From: Acidobacteriota bacterium
Lineage (GTDB): Bacteria; Actinomycetota; Actinomycetes; Actinomycetales; Micrococcaceae
Assembly (NCBI GenBank): GCA_019352125.1
Contig: JABBNV010000013.1
Location: 650-7,699 of the forward strand
Direction of reading: 5' to 3'
Length of the DNA stretch: 7,050 nucleotides
The notes beneath the pieces were generated by a model. That model worked only from the letters and a program-made list of their open reading frames with translations, was not told where the DNA came from and made no database searches. Within the stretch, counting starts at the first letter, position 1. The number at the start of each line of letters is the position of its first letter. The translations under genes were made by a program, and so were the position numbers. This document shows, piece after piece, positions 5,917 through 7,050 of this stretch.

Positions 5917-5979
5917 AGCCTTTCATTCTTTGGCCGGTTCCAGTCATGGAGATCGGCTTCCATCCAAGGAGAAAATACT

Positions 5980-6666
5980 ATGCCTACCCCCACTAAGGGT
6001 CCGCGCCTCGGAGGCGGTCCGGCTCACGAGCGTTTGATGCTCGCGAACCTGGCAGCAGCGTTGTTCGAGCACAAGCGCATCACCACCACGGAAACCAAGG
6101 CCAAGCGCCTCAAGCCGTACGCCGAGCGTCTGGTGACTTTCGCCAAGCGTGGAGACCTGGCCAGCCGCCGTCGTGTGTTGGGCCTGATCAGCAACAAGGG
6201 CGTTGTCCACGAGCTGTTCACCGACATTGCCAAGGCTGTAGAGAACCGCGAAGGCGGCTACACCCGCATCACCAAGATCGGTTCACGCAAGGGCGACAAT
6301 GCTCCCATGGCCGTCATCGAATTGGTGCTGGAGCCCGTTTCCCCGAAGCAGGCTGTGGTAGCTGAAGCTACCAAGGCTGCCGCCAAGGCTGCTCCGGTTG
6401 AAGAAGCTCCGGTTGAGGCTCCCGTGGAGACCGAAACCGATGCTAAGTACGCTGGCTCGCATGCAGTTCTTGCTGACCCGAACGAGGCGCCTGAGGGCTT
6501 CTCGATCAAGGGCAACGAGGACTCCATGAAGTACCACGTACCGGGGTCACGCTGGTTTGACGCCACCACGGCCGAGGTCTGGTTCGCCACGGCCGAAGAC
6601 GCCGAGGCTGCAGGCTTTGTTCCTGCCGGCGGCGAAGAGGCTCAGCAGGCAGCGGACGAGGCTTAG
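5980..6666 (+). CDS. rplQ: 50S ribosomal protein L17 with long C-terminal extension
   Basis: The product is 228 residues, compared with about 120-130 for ordinary L17. Residues 1-120 are a complete L17 domain (MPTPTKGPRLGGGPAHERLM, then FEHKRITTTETKAKRLKPYA, and IELVLEP at the end). L17 lies near the peptide-exit side of the 50S subunit. Residues 121-160 form an Ala/Pro/Glu/Lys linker (KAAAKAAPVEEAPVEAPVE). Residues about 163-215 are a compact module with GFSIKGNEDSMKYHVPGSRW (173-192) and AEVWFATAEDAEAAGF (198-213). I recall this kind of short module from other actinobacterial proteins, under the NCBI name 'sunset domain'; its function is unknown to me. Start ATG at 5980 has AAGGAG (5966-5971) eight bases upstream. 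Codon use is the same across the whole gene, so this is a native extension rather than a frameshift artefact. Confidence 0.97.
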   Translation: MPTPTKGPRLGGGPAHERLMLANLAAALFEHKRITTTETKAKRLKPYAERLVTFAKRGDLASRRRVLGLISNKGVVHELFTDIAKAVENREGGYTRITKIGSRKGDNAPMAVIELVLEPVSPKQAVVAEATKAAAKAAPVEEAPVEAPVETETDAKYAGSHAVLADPNEAPEGFSIKGNEDSMKYHVPGSRWFDATTAEVWFATAEDAEAAGFVPAGGEEAQQAADEA

Positions 6667-6707
6667 GCCTCGCATTGTTGCTGATCTCAGTTTGATCGCA
6701 GTTTGTT

Positions 6708-6744
6708 CGAAGGACCCGTCACCCTTGGGGTGGCGGGTCCTTCG
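6708..6744 (+). terminator. 17-bp hairpin between rplQ and truA (terminator-like)
   Basis: The arm 6708-6724 (CGAAGGACCCGTCACCC) pairs along its full length with 6728-6744 around a TTG loop, with a single T-G wobble at 6719/6733. It lies 41 bases after the rplQ stop and 25 bases before the truA start. No T-run follows, so termination may be partial or Rho-assisted. It is the most likely 3' end of the rpoA-rplQ transcript, with some read-through needed for truA unless truA has its own promoter, for which there is almost no room. Confidence 0.75.
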
Positions 6745-6769
6745 CGTTGGCAGATGTGAGGATTAAATA

Positions 6770-7050
6770 ATGCAGTTCGCGGACCATCGACCGGTCACTA
6801 CTGGCGTGCGCATTCGGCTGGACCTTGCCTATGACGGGGCGCCATTTAATGGATGGGCTGTGCAGCCCGCTGTCCCCAGTGTGCAGGGGCACTTGGAGGA
6901 AGCTCTCGCGCTGTTTTTGCGCAGGAAAATCCGCGTGACGGTTGCTGGGCGCACTGATACCGGTGTCCACGCCCAGGGACAGGTGGTGCATCTCGACTTG
7001 ACCCACGAGGAATGGTCCCGGATGCCGGATCGTAGCGGGGCGCCGGCCGA
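6770..7050 (+). CDS. truA: tRNA pseudouridine(38-40) synthase TruA (N-terminal part)
   Basis: These are the first 93 codons of a gene that runs off the right edge. TruA converts uridines 38-40 in the tRNA anticodon arm to pseudouridine. The family start is clear: VRIRLDLAYDGAPFNGWAVQ (13-32, matching the usual YDGt-F-GWq motif), PSVQGHLEEAL (36-46), and the catalytic motif AGRTDTGVHAQGQVVHLDL (59-77) with nucleophile Asp63. Start ATG at 6770 has GAGGA (6758-6762) seven bases upstream. Residues 1-12 ahead of the conserved core are a short extension. rplQ-truA is the normal order at the end of the alpha operon. Confidence 0.95.
   Translation, partial: MQFADHRPVTTGVRIRLDLAYDGAPFNGWAVQPAVPSVQGHLEEALALFLRRKIRVTVAGRTDTGVHAQGQVVHLDLTHEEWSRMPDRSGAPA

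Overview
The window looks like a chromosomal segment from an actinobacterium, most likely an Arthrobacter-like member of the Micrococcaceae. The evidence is moderately high G+C, strongly biased codon use in the ribosomal genes, a bacterial alpha operon running rpsM-rpsK-rpoA-rplQ-truA with no rpsD between rpsK and rpoA, and an L17 protein with a long C-terminal extension of a kind I associate with actinobacteria. The genus call is inference.

Positions 1-2075, read on the minus strand, hold three genes of a carbohydrate-type (CUT1) ABC importer: two inner-membrane permeases (UgpA-like, then UgpE-like, overlapping by four bases) and the first 63 residues of a lipoprotein-like substrate-binding protein that runs off the left edge. 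No ATPase gene is present, which is common for CUT1 operons that share an ATPase encoded elsewhere. The substrate cannot be read from the sequence.

A 171-base divergent spacer (2076-2246) holds direct and inverted repeats that look like operator DNA. From it, a P1-family (DmpA/NylC-type, S58) self-processing amidase/aminopeptidase gene runs rightward (2247-3221), with a visible Asn-Thr-Thr cleavage and nucleophile motif.

From 3407 to the right edge is the translation and transcription block: infA (IF-1), rpmJ (L36, zinc-binding form), rpsM (S13), rpsK (S11), rpoA (RNA polymerase alpha), rplQ (L17) and the start of truA (tRNA pseudouridine synthase A). All are on the plus strand. The block is punctuated by three structured spacers: adjoining hairpins before rpsM, a 17-18 bp hairpin followed by a plausible promoter before rpoA, and a 17-bp terminator-like hairpin between rplQ and truA. 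The block may therefore be expressed as several transcription units rather than one.

I see no mobile element, CRISPR array, tRNA or rRNA gene, and no clearly novel multi-gene system. The points most worth a second look are the L17 C-terminal domain, the non-coding structures between the ribosomal genes, the divergent-promoter repeats, and the presence of a transporter and a peptidase immediately upstream of infA.
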